From Candidatus Binataceae bacterium (GTDB taxonomy: Bacteria > Desulfobacterota > Binatia > Binatales > Binataceae), in contig DATJXN010000010.1 of assembly GCA_035500095.1 (NCBI GenBank), positions 1-60,209 of the forward strand: a DNA stretch of 60,209 nt. Reading direction: 5' to 3'. Numbering within the stretch: the stretch's first letter is position 1; each line of letters opens with the position of its first letter. A program made the position numbers and the translations under genes. The notes beneath the pieces were generated by a model. The model was not told where the DNA came from and made no database searches. It worked only from the letters and a program-made list of their open reading frames with translations. Of this stretch, positions 8,627 through 16,863 are shown piece by piece.

Positions 8627-8658
8627 GCGGTTAAATAACCTAATGGTTAATTACAACC
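8621..8658. promoter_or_regulatory. Candidate ArsR operator array over the start codon
   Basis: The half-sites AACC (8621), GGTT (8629), AACC (8637) and GGTT (8645) alternate exactly every 8 bp, followed by AACC at 8655. Each neighbouring pair forms an inverted repeat. The array covers the ArsR start codon (8624-8626) and the bases directly upstream, where bound repressor would block transcription or translation initiation. That this ArsR protein binds it is inferred. Confidence 0.6.
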
Positions 8659-8686
8659 ATCGCGCTCATGTGTCAAGCCCCTCAAG

Positions 8687-8712
8687 AAAAAGTTTGCGGA
8701 GATTGCCGCAAA
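8687..8712 (-). terminator. Rho-independent terminator, minus strand
   Basis: On the minus strand TTTGCGG, a six-base loop and CCGCAAA form a perfect 7-bp stem, followed by CTTTTTCTT. It lies between the receiver-protein gene (stop at 8905, same strand) and the ArsR operon, so it would end transcription from the receiver gene before the ArsR promoter. The rest of 8713-8904 shows no convincing gene. Confidence 0.7.
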
Positions 8713-8904
8713 ACAGATCGCCGAATGCGCGCGACGCAACGCGCGCTTCATCCGGGTGAACCAGGCGCAAGGACTCGCCGAAAAACCCGGCGCTTCGATT
8801 TATTCAGGGTCGGCGGCCGCTGCGGCCGCGGATGCAAGAGCCTGAACGCGCGATCGATGGCGCTGCGGAAAAACGGGCGGCGAGAAAAATTCAGGAAGAG
8901 GAAT

Positions 8905-9357
8905 TCAGGACGAGGCCGGCGCCGAGCCCGGCTTCGGAGGAATCACGCCGATACGCGCAAGCTCCTCCTTGAGGATCGCGCGCGAGAGCGGCTTGCACAG
9001 CACCGCTGAAGCGCCGAGTTCGTAGCTTTGCGCGATGTCGAGATCGTAGAGCGAGCTCGTGATCACGAACATCGGCACGTGCGAGCACGGATCGTGCGCG
9101 CGCGCCGCCGAGAGCACGGCGAACCCGCCATTGTCCGGCAGGCGCAGATCGACCAGCATCAGGTCGGGCCGATCAGTGTCGGTGAACTGCTGGATCAACT
9201 CGACGGCCTCGTCGGCGTTTTCAGCCACGATAACTTCGCTCGCGTCGCCCAGCACCTGGCGAATCACGGTCACCGCGATGAAGGAGTGTTCGGGATTATC
9301 CTCGACCAGGAAAACTCTGACGCCGAATTCCGGCGGTGATTGCTCGTTGGTGTCCAT
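8905..9357 (-). CDS. Stand-alone response-regulator receiver protein
   Basis: This is a single REC domain of about 150 residues with no output domain. It has the acidic pocket (VRVFLVEDN), the phospho-acceptor Asp in LMLVDLRLPDNGG, Thr/Ser in FVITSS and the conserved Lys in AVLCKPLS. Such proteins act as phosphorelay shuttles or bind a partner protein; the type resembles Rcp1/CheY-like receivers paired with phytochromes or hybrid kinases. No kinase lies in the window. The ATG at 9357 has GAGG at a normal distance; a GTG four codons upstream is an alternative start. Confidence 0.85.
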   Translation of the reverse strand: MDTNEQSPPEFGVRVFLVEDNPEHSFIAVTVIRQVLGDASEVIVAENADEAVELIQQFTDTDRPDLMLVDLRLPDNGGFAVLSAARAHDPCSHVPMFVITSSLYDLDIAQSYELGASAVLCKPLSRAILKEELARIGVIPPKPGSAPASS

Positions 9358-9369
9358 ACAGCCTCGCAC

Positions 9370-9799
9370 TCAGCACTATACATTAATCGCGGCGCAAGTA
9401 ACGCGATGGGGCGCAATGCCCCGAAGAAACTCCGGGTCACGGGCCGCGTTGCGAGGGAAGGAATACAATTGCCATGCCAGCACTACGCAACTATTGTTAG
9501 TTGTTCGAGTAGCTCTACGCTCATTTTCACGCTTTCCTTTCGGTTTGTGGCAATGCGCCGTGCGAGGCGAAATCATTGATAAAGTTGACTGTTAGCTTCT
9601 TTTGGCAATCTATAACAAACAAGGATAGCCCGACGTTCCTGGCAAACGCGTCCGCGGACGCTTTGACGAAAAACTGCGAGCGAGGCGTTCGACGGTCATT
9701 ATCGCAACGGTTGTTGCACATCGGCACAACTCTGGCCGATTCTGACAGCGCGCCGCGAGCCTGGTGCGGCGCGCGATAAGGGTGAGGAGGTTTTCCGGA
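9370..9799. other. AT-richer intergenic region before the ClC gene
   Basis: About 430 bp without a convincing gene lie between divergent units. The base composition is clearly more AT-rich than the flanks. A small perfect hairpin (CAACTA, TTGT, TAGTTG) is at 9488-9503. The stretch 9580-9630 has TTGACT and TATAAC-like boxes but with spacing too long for a clean sigma-70 promoter. It may hold promoters for both sides or a small RNA; nothing more can be supported. Confidence 0.4.
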
Positions 9800-11596
9800 G
9801 TGGGGCTTCTCGCGTCGCTTGGCAATTCGCGATGGTTCGACAGCGCGCTGGTGCGCAAATGTTCGGCGCTCGTCAGCGAGGACCTGTCAGCCACCTATTC
9901 GCGCGACATCCAGAAATGGCTGCTCGTCGCGCCATTGATCGGGCTGGCATCGGGCCTCGTGATCACCGGCATCGCGCTGCTGATCCTAAACGGCGTGTGG
10001 GCCGCGCTGCTCCCGTTCATGCTCGCGCATCACGGCGCGATCCTTCCGGTGACGCTCGCCGGCTTTCTGCTGACCGGCCTTATCATGCAGTTCCTGACCC
10101 GCGATCCGGATCGCCATTCCACCGAAGAGATCATTCAGTCGTACCACGAGCACCAGGGCGATATCGACATGCGCCCCTTTTGGTACAAGCTGCTCGCGGC
10201 GGTTGCCACGGTCGGATTCGGCGGCAGCGCGGCGCTGGAAGGACCGAGCATCTATGGGGGCGGTGCGATCGGCTCGTGGATGTGGACGCGGCTCAGGCGG
10301 CTCGGGATTGAGCTCGAGCCGCGCGACCGGCGGATCATGCTGATCAGCGGCGCGGCGGCCGGGATGGCGGCGGTGTTCCGCGCGCCGTTCACCGGGCTCA
10401 TCTTCGCGCTCGAGATGCCGTACAAGGACGACCTCGCGCACGAGGCGCTCTTGCCCTCGCTCATCGCGTCGGTGGTTGCATACGCGGTGCTGGCGGCCGT
10501 GATGGGCACGGCGCCTTTGTTCGCATTTGGCGGCACCGCGCCGTTTTCCGATCGCGACCTGCTGTGGTCAGCGCTGCTCGGAGTGGTTTGCGGGTTCATC
10601 GCGATGAACTTCGCCAACGGCTTTCGCCGCACGCGCACCTTCTTCGTCAATCTACGCACTCCGCACACGGTCAAACTGCTGATCGGCGGCCTGCTTACGG
10701 GTATCTGCGGCCTGGTGTACGTAACGCTCTATCCCGGCAAGCTCATCCCGCTCGGCCCCAATTACGAGGCGGTCGGTATGATCCTCAACCAGCCGCGCGG
10801 CTCCGGCGAGCTGATCGCGTTTGCGCTCATGAAGCTCCTCGCGACGCTGTTTTCGCTCGGCTGCGGCGGGGTGAGCGCGATGTTCGTGCCGCTGTTTCTG
10901 GCGGGTGGCGCGCTCGGCAAGGCGTTCGCCCATCTGGTCGTCGGCTCGACCCGCGGCGATCTGTTCGCGGCGGTCGGGATGGCGTCGTTCATCGCGGCCG
11001 GTTACAAGACGCCGCTTGCGGCGGTGGTGTTCGTGACCGAGACCAGCGGGAGCCATTCCTACATCATACCCACGCTCGTCGCCGCCGCGATCGCCTACGC
11101 GGTTTCAGGCGAGGCGTCGGCTTCGGGCGATCAACGGCTGCATCAGGCCGCGCGTGTCAGCGAACTCGGAGAGATGAAGGTCGCGGACGTTATGCAGCGC
11201 AGGGTCGTTGGAGTACAGGCGTCGTCGACCTTGCGGGCGTTCGCGGAAAGCGTTGCGGGCCATCATCGCTACAGCGTTTTTCCGGTTTACGACGGCGCCC
11301 GCACCATCGGCACGATGCCGGTGTGGACCCTCGGCCGCGTACCGGCGGAGACCTGGGCGGAGACGCGAGTCGGCGACGTCGCCGACCGCGAGACCGTATG
11401 GCTCACCGCCGACACCGACCTCAACGAGGCGCTGCGGCTGCTCGCGCGCGAGAATGCGCCGCAGCTTCTGCTGGTGGGCGAGGATCCCGCTGCGCGCGAC
11501 GGGGCGCTCTTGGGAATCGTCACCAAGACCGACATCCTGCGCGTGCTGGGCAACGGCGCAAACGGCGGCGCGGCGGAGGCCGGGCGCGCACGCTGA
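9800..11596 (+). CDS. ClC-type chloride channel/antiporter with C-terminal CBS pair
   Basis: About 598 residues form a membrane domain with ClC signatures: the gating-glutamate motif GGSAALEGPSIYGG, the helix pair around LISGAAAGMAAVFRAPFTG, and GGVSAMFVPLFLAGGALG. The C-terminal 130 residues hold two CBS motifs (MKVADVMQRRVVGV and TRVGDVADRETVWL), which usually bind adenine nucleotides. The gating Glu predicts H+/Cl- exchange. I prefer the GTG at 9800 because GAGGAGG precedes it by nine bases; a GTG at 9764 gives 12 more residues. The last codons and stop lie inside a 51-bp palindrome (11570-11620). Confidence 0.88.
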   Translation: MGLLASLGNSRWFDSALVRKCSALVSEDLSATYSRDIQKWLLVAPLIGLASGLVITGIALLILNGVWAALLPFMLAHHGAILPVTLAGFLLTGLIMQFLTRDPDRHSTEEIIQSYHEHQGDIDMRPFWYKLLAAVATVGFGGSAALEGPSIYGGGAIGSWMWTRLRRLGIELEPRDRRIMLISGAAAGMAAVFRAPFTGLIFALEMPYKDDLAHEALLPSLIASVVAYAVLAAVMGTAPLFAFGGTAPFSDRDLLWSALLGVVCGFIAMNFANGFRRTRTFFVNLRTPHTVKLLIGGLLTGICGLVYVTLYPGKLIPLGPNYEAVGMILNQPRGSGELIAFALMKLLATLFSLGCGGVSAMFVPLFLAGGALGKAFAHLVVGSTRGDLFAAVGMASFIAAGYKTPLAAVVFVTETSGSHSYIIPTLVAAAIAYAVSGEASASGDQRLHQAARVSELGEMKVADVMQRRVVGVQASSTLRAFAESVAGHHRYSVFPVYDGARTIGTMPVWTLGRVPAETWAETRVGDVADRETVWLTADTDLNEALRLLARENAPQLLLVGEDPAARDGALLGIVTKTDILRVLGNGANGGAAEAGRAR

Positions 11597-11620
11597 GCGT
11601 GCGCGCCCGGCCTCCGCCGC
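11570..11620. repeat. 51-bp perfect palindrome spanning the ClC stop codon
   Basis: Twenty-five bases (11570-11594) are exactly complementary to 11596-11620 around a single central base, and the TGA stop (11594-11596) sits at the centre. It encodes the last residues of the channel and would form a very stable GC-rich hairpin. No T-run follows, so it is not a canonical terminator. It may stabilise or end transcripts of these convergent genes. Confidence 0.75.
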
Positions 11621-11649
11621 GGGCTTTGCCAGACCGCGCTGCCAGGCGT

Positions 11650-11669
11650 ACCGCCGCAAGCGCGGCGGT
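11650..11669. terminator. Second intergenic hairpin, convergent region
   Basis: ACCGCCGC, AAGC and GCGGCGGT form an 8-bp perfect stem with a four-base loop in the space between the convergent ClC and acetoacetate-decarboxylase-family genes. There is no T-run. With the larger palindrome just upstream it may separate the two converging transcripts. Confidence 0.4.
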
Positions 11670-11743
11670 CTGCATCGCTGGACGGGCCTGCTGCAGGGAG
11701 ACTTGTCCGGCGCGCGTCGCTCCGATTCGCGCGCCAGGTTCGT

Positions 11744-12520
11744 CTATTCGATCGCCGTGTAGTCGTCGATATTCTGGAACGCGTACGGCATGAAGCGCGC
11801 CGCCTCTACCGTCGCAAGGCGCTGCGCCTTGGCGTGGATATCGCCCTCGAAGTAGGTCGCGCCGCGCAGTTCGACCACTTCGATTTCGCCGAGCGGATCG
11901 TGATGCGACGGCTTGAAGATCACTTTGCCGGCGCCGCGCCGATGCACCCGCACGTGCTGGGTGAAGTGTGCGTGGACGAGGATCGGATCGAACTCGAGCC
12001 CGTGGCCGTCGGCCGCGTGCATGAACTTGAAATGGAAGCGGTCGGCGTAGGTCGGCCCGTTGATCGGCACGTTTTCGCTAAGCCGCGCCTCGAGCGACAT
12101 GTAGGTGATGCCGAAGCGCTCGACGCGCGCGCGCACGACGTCACCGTCGCTCTTGAGCTGCACGCGGGCCTGTTTCTTGGGCTCGCCGAAAAGCTCGCGT
12201 CCGAAAAGTATCGCGACGTCGGTCGACATCGGCATCGCGAGACAGAAGTCGGCTTCGACGTCCTTGTAACGGGCGCGCACGCAGAGCATCCCGCCGTCGA
12301 ACGCGCCCACGCAGTTGGAGCGTCCGAGCGTGCCGATCCCGACCGTGACCAGCGGCTCGGCCGCGGGCTCGAGCGGCGGCGGCAGGACTTCGCGCACGAT
12401 CTCGGGTCGGGTGAGATACTGCACGGCGAGCCATCGCGCGTCGGCGAAGATCGGCGCATGCAGCGTCGCCTCGATTTTCTTTATCTGTTCGGCATTCCTG
12501 GTCCAGCTCCTGGTCAACAT
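11744..12520 (-). CDS. Acetoacetate decarboxylase (ADC) family protein
   Basis: This is a 258-residue member of the ADC superfamily. The region holding the Schiff-base lysine in true decarboxylases is recognisable as ELFGEPKKQARVQL near residues 110-123, and the barrel segment FHFKFMHAADG lies further on. Many ADC-like proteins do not decarboxylate acetoacetate but act on other beta-keto or cyclic acids, so the substrate is left open. It is the last gene of a minus-strand unit (two acyl-CoA dehydrogenases, LLM oxidoreductase, this gene) with gaps of 18-49 bp, so it probably works in one catabolic route with them. Confidence 0.85.
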   Translation of the reverse strand: MLTRSWTRNAEQIKKIEATLHAPIFADARWLAVQYLTRPEIVREVLPPPLEPAAEPLVTVGIGTLGRSNCVGAFDGGMLCVRARYKDVEADFCLAMPMSTDVAILFGRELFGEPKKQARVQLKSDGDVVRARVERFGITYMSLEARLSENVPINGPTYADRFHFKFMHAADGHGLEFDPILVHAHFTQHVRVHRRGAGKVIFKPSHHDPLGEIEVVELRGATYFEGDIHAKAQRLATVEAARFMPYAFQNIDDYTAIE

Positions 12521-12544
12521 TGCGCTTCCTCCCTGGACTTGCTT

Positions 12545-13585
12545 TCAACTGAAGTGCGGCATCACGCGCTCGGCGAACAGGCGCATCGCGTCGAGCAGAT
12601 TGCGATGGCCGCTTAAGCCTCCGATCTCGAACCAGCACACCATCCGGGTGAATCCGAATTGCTCCTTGAGCGCGGCGATCCGATCGACGCAACGCTGCGG
12701 CTCGCCGAACACGCCCATCAGCGAATCCACGGTCTCGTACTTGATCGCGCGCATCCGCTCGACCACGCGCTCGAACTCGCCGGGCTGCGCGATGCTCTCG
12801 GGGCGGATGGTTTCCGTGATCGTATGAAAATAATTCTCGAGACTCGGCCCAATCGTTGCGCGTACCGCGGCCTGGTCTTTGCCGGTAAAAGTGATGAACA
12901 TCGCGGCCAGCCAATCCTCGGGCAGCCGCTTGCCCGCGGCCTCGCGCGCGCCGTGATACACGGCGAGCCGTTCCGGCAGCACGTTGATCGGGTTCACCGG
13001 GCCGCCGGCGAAAATCGGATAGGCGTGGGCGCCTGCGAAGCTGAAAGTATCGCTACTGTTGGCGGCGAGGCGAAACGGCGGATATGGATGCTGGATCGGC
13101 TTGGGAATCACTTCGACGCCTTCGAATTCATAGAACTGCCCGCGAAAATCGAGCCGATCTTCGCTCCACGCGCGCCTGAGCAGCGTGAGCATCTCGTGGA
13201 AGCGCTCGCGGCTCGTCGCCATGTCGACGCCGTAGCCCTGATAGTTGTTGGGAAACGCACCTCGTCCGGCGCCGAAGTTGACCCTGCCACCGGAAAGCAC
13301 GTCAAGCGTCGCGATCTCCTCAGCCAGGCGCACCGGATGATGAAGCGGAAGGAGGTTGACCGCGATTCCGAGGCGGAGCCGCGCCGTGCGCTCGGCGATG
13401 GCCGCGAGCTGGAGCAGCGGAGCGGGCATCAGCGAGAAGCGCGGCGTGAAATGGACCTCCGCAAGCCACAGCGTGTCGAAGCCGAGCCGGTCGGCTTCGA
13501 CAGCTTCCTCGACCAGTTCGCGATAGCGCACGGAGGGATTTTGCGAGTCAGCGGCCGGCAACTGGTAGAAGAGGTCGAATTTCAC
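12545..13585 (-). CDS. LLM-class flavin-dependent oxidoreductase (bacterial luciferase-like)
   Basis: This 346-residue protein of the luciferase-like monooxygenase superfamily opens MKFDLFYQLPAAD and has the typical strands FDTLWLAEVHF, RLRLGIAVNLLPLHHPVRLAEE and the GGRVNFGAGRG motif. Members use FMN or F420 and oxygen to oxidise or cleave small organic molecules. Whether this one uses FMNH2 or F420 cannot be judged. It lies 18 bp after an acyl-CoA dehydrogenase gene and 24 bp before the ADC-family gene, and is part of that operon. Confidence 0.88.
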   Translation of the reverse strand: MKFDLFYQLPAADSQNPSVRYRELVEEAVEADRLGFDTLWLAEVHFTPRFSLMPAPLLQLAAIAERTARLRLGIAVNLLPLHHPVRLAEEIATLDVLSGGRVNFGAGRGAFPNNYQGYGVDMATSRERFHEMLTLLRRAWSEDRLDFRGQFYEFEGVEVIPKPIQHPYPPFRLAANSSDTFSFAGAHAYPIFAGGPVNPINVLPERLAVYHGAREAAGKRLPEDWLAAMFITFTGKDQAAVRATIGPSLENYFHTITETIRPESIAQPGEFERVVERMRAIKYETVDSLMGVFGEPQRCVDRIAALKEQFGFTRMVCWFEIGGLSGHRNLLDAMRLFAERVMPHFS

Positions 13586-13603
13586 GCGAAGGTACCCGAG
13601 GTT

Positions 13604-14734
13604 TCAGTAGCCACCCAGCGCGGCCACGCGTTCGCGATGGTAGACCGGCGAGCCGAGGAACGATTCGTTGAAGCGCGCGCGCTTGAACCACAGATGGATG
13701 TCGTGGTCCCAGGTGAAGCCGATCCCGCCGTGCATCAGGACCGCGCGGTCGGTGCCGCGGCTGTAGATCGAGCAGAGTTGCGCCTTGGCCATCGCGGCGG
13801 CGCGCGGCGCGTCCGCGACGCCGGCATCCTGGGCGTAGGCTGCGTACCACAGCAGCGCGCGCGCCGGCTCGAGCTCGGCGACGATCTCGGCCGCCGCGTG
13901 CTTGAGCGCCTGAAACGAGCCGATCGGCTTGCCGAACTGCTCGCGCACTTTCGAATAATCGACCGCCATCTCGAGCGCGCGATCCATCCCGCCGAGCGAG
14001 TCGGCGGCGATCGCGACCGCGCCGATATCGAGCAGGCGCGCATAGAGCGCCGCGCCGCCGCTCAATTCCGCGCTGGGCGCCACCCTGACCCCGTCCAGAT
14101 CGAGCGCGCACACGCGCCGCGTCAGGTCCACGCCCTTGAGCATCCGGATTCTCACGCCGGGCGCGCCGGTCTCCACCACGAAGAGGCTCACGTCGGCGGC
14201 AGACTCTCCGGTACGCGCCGCAACGACTACGAAATCCGCGGCGTGTGCGTACGGGACGAACATCTTGCTCCCGTTGAGCACCCATCCATCAGATCTCGCG
14301 CCCTCGCGCCGCGCGCCGGTCGTCATCTCGGCCGGGTCGAGCGCGTCGTTGCGCTCGGTGATCGCGACCGTCCCGGTGGCCGCGCCGGCGGCGAGCGCGC
14401 CGAGCCATCGCTCCTTGACTTCATCCGAGCCGCCATGCGCGAGCGCGGATGCGGCGAGCGCGGAGGAAAACAGAAACGGACCGGGCATCGCGGCATAGCC
14501 GGTCTCGGTCAGCAGCATCGCCATGTCGAGTACGCCCAGGCCCGCGCCGCCGTAACGCTCGGGCACGACCAGCCCGTTCCATCCAAGCTTGGCGATCGCG
14601 GCGTAAAGCTCTCGTGCCGCGCCCGCCTCGTCGGCCATCGTCTTGCGCACGTATGCGGGCGAACATTCGTTGGTCAGAAATTCGCGGGCGCTCTCGCGCA
14701 ACTGCCGCTGCTCGTCGCTGAGTCCAAAATCCAT
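13604..14734 (-). CDS. Acyl-CoA dehydrogenase, second subunit-like member of a tandem pair
   Basis: This 376-residue acyl-CoA dehydrogenase starts MDFGLSDEQRQLRESAREFL. It has the mid-domain flavin region (TGTVAITERND) and the C-terminal helix motif KVREQFGKPIGSFQALKH. The C-terminal HGGIGFTWDHDIHLWFKRAR resembles subunits of heteromeric enzymes acting on sterol side chains or branched acids, and the YEGT-type glutamate motif of medium-chain enzymes is absent. It lies 49 bp after another acyl-CoA dehydrogenase gene; adjacent pairs often form alpha2beta2 enzymes. The ATG at 14734 is chosen because the homologous N-terminus begins there. Confidence 0.88.
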   Translation of the reverse strand: MDFGLSDEQRQLRESAREFLTNECSPAYVRKTMADEAGAARELYAAIAKLGWNGLVVPERYGGAGLGVLDMAMLLTETGYAAMPGPFLFSSALAASALAHGGSDEVKERWLGALAAGAATGTVAITERNDALDPAEMTTGARREGARSDGWVLNGSKMFVPYAHAADFVVVAARTGESAADVSLFVVETGAPGVRIRMLKGVDLTRRVCALDLDGVRVAPSAELSGGAALYARLLDIGAVAIAADSLGGMDRALEMAVDYSKVREQFGKPIGSFQALKHAAAEIVAELEPARALLWYAAYAQDAGVADAPRAAAMAKAQLCSIYSRGTDRAVLMHGGIGFTWDHDIHLWFKRARFNESFLGSPVYHRERVAALGGY

Positions 14735-14783
14735 TTCCGAGGTTTCCGCTCCGAGGTTTCGGTCCCCGCGATCCGCGCGCGCG

Positions 14784-15974
14784 CTAGCGCGACTTGGGCA
14801 TCTTGAGCCCGCGCTCGGCAATGATGTTCTTCTGGATGTGCGAGGTGCCGCCCCCGATCACCAGGCCGAGCGAGAACATCCATTCATAAGGCCAGTACGC
14901 GCGGTCCAGCGCCGCCTCTTCGCCGCGCGCGAGCATCGCGTAGTCGCCCATCGCTTCCATCGCGGCGGTCGCGATGTCGTGATTGAGCTCGGTACCGGCG
15001 AGCTTGTTGACCATCGCCTCGATTCCCGGATTGCGGCCGCGGACCTGGTCGGTCAACTGCCGCAGCATGTGATACTTCATCGCTTCGACACGGATCTCGA
15101 GATCGGCTAGGCGCTGGCGGAAGAGCGGGTCGGCGGTGAGCGGGCGGCCGTTGCGGTGGATCGAGCGGGCGAGCGCAATCAGCCGCGCCATCGATTGCTG
15201 GCTGGTGGTGGTCGCGCCGAGCATGTTGCGCTCGTGAAAGAGCGTCGCGTTGGCGACCAGCCATCCTTCGTTCAGCTTGCCGACCAGGTTTTCGCGCGGC
15301 ACTCGCACGTTATCGAAGAAGACCTCGTTGAAACTGTGCGCGCCTGTCATCTGGATCAGCGGGCGCACGGTGATCCCGGGCGAGCGCATGTCGATAAGGA
15401 TGTAGGAGATGCCGCGATGCTTGGGCGCGTCGGGATCGGTGCGCACCAGGCAGAACATCATGTCGGCATAGTGCGCGCCCGAGGTCCATACCTTCTGCCC
15501 GTTGACTACGAACTCGTCGCCTTTGATCTCGGCGTGCGTGCGCAGCGCGGCGAGGTCCGAACCCGAACCGGGCTCCGAGTAACCCTGGCACCAGATCTCA
15601 TCGGCGGTGAGAATTTTGGGCAGGTAGCGCCGCTTCTGCTCGCCGCTGCCCCAACTGATCAGCGTCGGACCGATCATCGAGAGGCCCATCCCGCCGACGA
15701 GGCCCGGCGCGCGCGCTCGCACCATTTCCTCGTTGACGATCGATTGGCGCACGGGGTCGAGTTCCTGGCCGCCGTACTCTTTGGGCCACGCGAGCGCGAC
15801 GTAACCCGCGTCGTAGAGGCGGCGCTGCCAGGCGCGCGCCTTTTCGATCGCCGACTTGTCGCGGGTTGCGTTGGGATCGGCCCCGCGAAGGCCGCTGAGC
15901 GGCACATTCTCTTCGAGCCATCGCCGAAGGGTCTGACGAAATTCCTCTTCCTGTGGCGTGAATTCGAGATCCAT
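14784..15974 (-). CDS. Acyl-CoA dehydrogenase, first member of a tandem pair
   Basis: This is a 396-residue FAD-dependent acyl-CoA dehydrogenase starting MDLEFTPQEEEFRQTLRRWL. It has the family signatures CQGYSEPGSGSDLA and VVNGQKVWTSGAHYAD, and a C-terminal GGGTSHIQKNIIAERGL. In medium-chain enzymes the catalytic Glu precedes the GT of that last motif; here it is Gly, as in subfamilies that carry the base elsewhere. Electrons would go to an electron-transfer flavoprotein. It is first in a four-gene operon with a second acyl-CoA dehydrogenase, an LLM oxidoreductase and an ADC-family protein. Confidence 0.9.
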   Translation of the reverse strand: MDLEFTPQEEEFRQTLRRWLEENVPLSGLRGADPNATRDKSAIEKARAWQRRLYDAGYVALAWPKEYGGQELDPVRQSIVNEEMVRARAPGLVGGMGLSMIGPTLISWGSGEQKRRYLPKILTADEIWCQGYSEPGSGSDLAALRTHAEIKGDEFVVNGQKVWTSGAHYADMMFCLVRTDPDAPKHRGISYILIDMRSPGITVRPLIQMTGAHSFNEVFFDNVRVPRENLVGKLNEGWLVANATLFHERNMLGATTTSQQSMARLIALARSIHRNGRPLTADPLFRQRLADLEIRVEAMKYHMLRQLTDQVRGRNPGIEAMVNKLAGTELNHDIATAAMEAMGDYAMLARGEEAALDRAYWPYEWMFSLGLVIGGGTSHIQKNIIAERGLKMPKSR

Positions 15975-16136
15975 TGGCGGGTGAGCGAGCCTCCCGAGGT
16001 GCGCTCGTCCAAGCATAGTCAAAAGGGCTGAAAGGTTGAAAGCCGAAACCGCCGCGACATCACGCAATTGATGGTTCGTCGGGCCGTTGCTAAGTTGCGG
16101 GGAGGGAAGCGCCGCGCGTGGCGCAAAGATGCATCG

Positions 16137-16772
16137 ATGACGCCCGAAGATCCCAAGGAAGAAGAACTCAGGAACGATTCGTCGGAGCGCAAGGACGACG
16201 CGCACGCTGCTGCCGGGGCGCAACCGGCGGCGGACACGGCGTCGCGAGCCGCCGCGTCCGCGGCTGATGCGGCAGCTGGCCCGGCTGGGGGCGGCGTGGC
16301 CGCGAAGCCGGCTGCGGCGGCAGGGGCGCCCGCCGCCGCCGTCAAAGTGGCGCCGGCGCCGCAGCCACCGCCTGCGCCGCCGCCCGCCAAGCCTCAGCCG
16401 GTTGACGAATTCGATCCGCTCGGATGGGACGTACCGCTCATCTGCAAGGACTGCGACAAGCCTTTCGCCGTGCCCTATCGCAACTTCCACGCCGGCGTGG
16501 TTTTCCATTGCCCTGCGTGCCAGGGCTCATGGGTTCCCAACACCACCATCGCCAAGGAGATGCGCAAGGTCTTCGACGGCTTTTGGGGGGAGCGCAAGCG
16601 CGCGCGCGAGGCCTTCGAGCGCGGCGAGCTTAGACTCGACCGCGAGGCGTTCGAGCGCCGGCAGGCGGACGAACTCAAGGCCTTCAAGGCGCGGCTGGAA
16701 GAACTCGCCAAGGAACTTAAACCCGCAGGCAAACTGGTGCGCCCCAAGGGTCTCGCCGCGATGTTCACCTAG
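16137..16772 (+). CDS. Zinc-ribbon protein with Ala/Pro-rich linker, unknown function
   Basis: About 211 residues. The N-terminal third is acidic (MTPEDPKEEELRNDSSERKDD) and is followed by a long low-complexity Ala/Pro linker to about residue 90. Next comes a CxxC...CxxC zinc ribbon (CKDCDKPF and HCPACQGSW), then a charged helical C-terminus suggesting a coiled coil. Domain order is like that of regulatory or nucleic-acid-contacting adaptor proteins, but I do not recognise the family. The start is uncertain: an in-frame ATG at 16068 would add 23 basic residues, and neither start has a strong ribosome site. Confidence 0.65.
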   Translation: MTPEDPKEEELRNDSSERKDDAHAAAGAQPAADTASRAAASAADAAAGPAGGGVAAKPAAAAGAPAAAVKVAPAPQPPPAPPPAKPQPVDEFDPLGWDVPLICKDCDKPFAVPYRNFHAGVVFHCPACQGSWVPNTTIAKEMRKVFDGFWGERKRAREAFERGELRLDREAFERRQADELKAFKARLEELAKELKPAGKLVRPKGLAAMFT

Positions 16773-16863
16773 GCGCGCGACGCTTTTTAGGACCCGTGCG
16801 CGCGCGGCTCGACGAAAGTCGGGTGCGGAAGGCCTGCTCGGCTGGCGTTGGTCGGTCTGACGC

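Noticed and set aside
8668..9009. 113-codon Arg-rich frame on the plus strand
   Set aside because: Overlaps a terminator and the receiver gene antisense; composition is not protein-like.
12659..14806. Over 700-codon open frame opposite the LLM and acyl-CoA dehydrogenase genes
   Set aside because: Antisense shadow of two recognisable genes, without any family motif.
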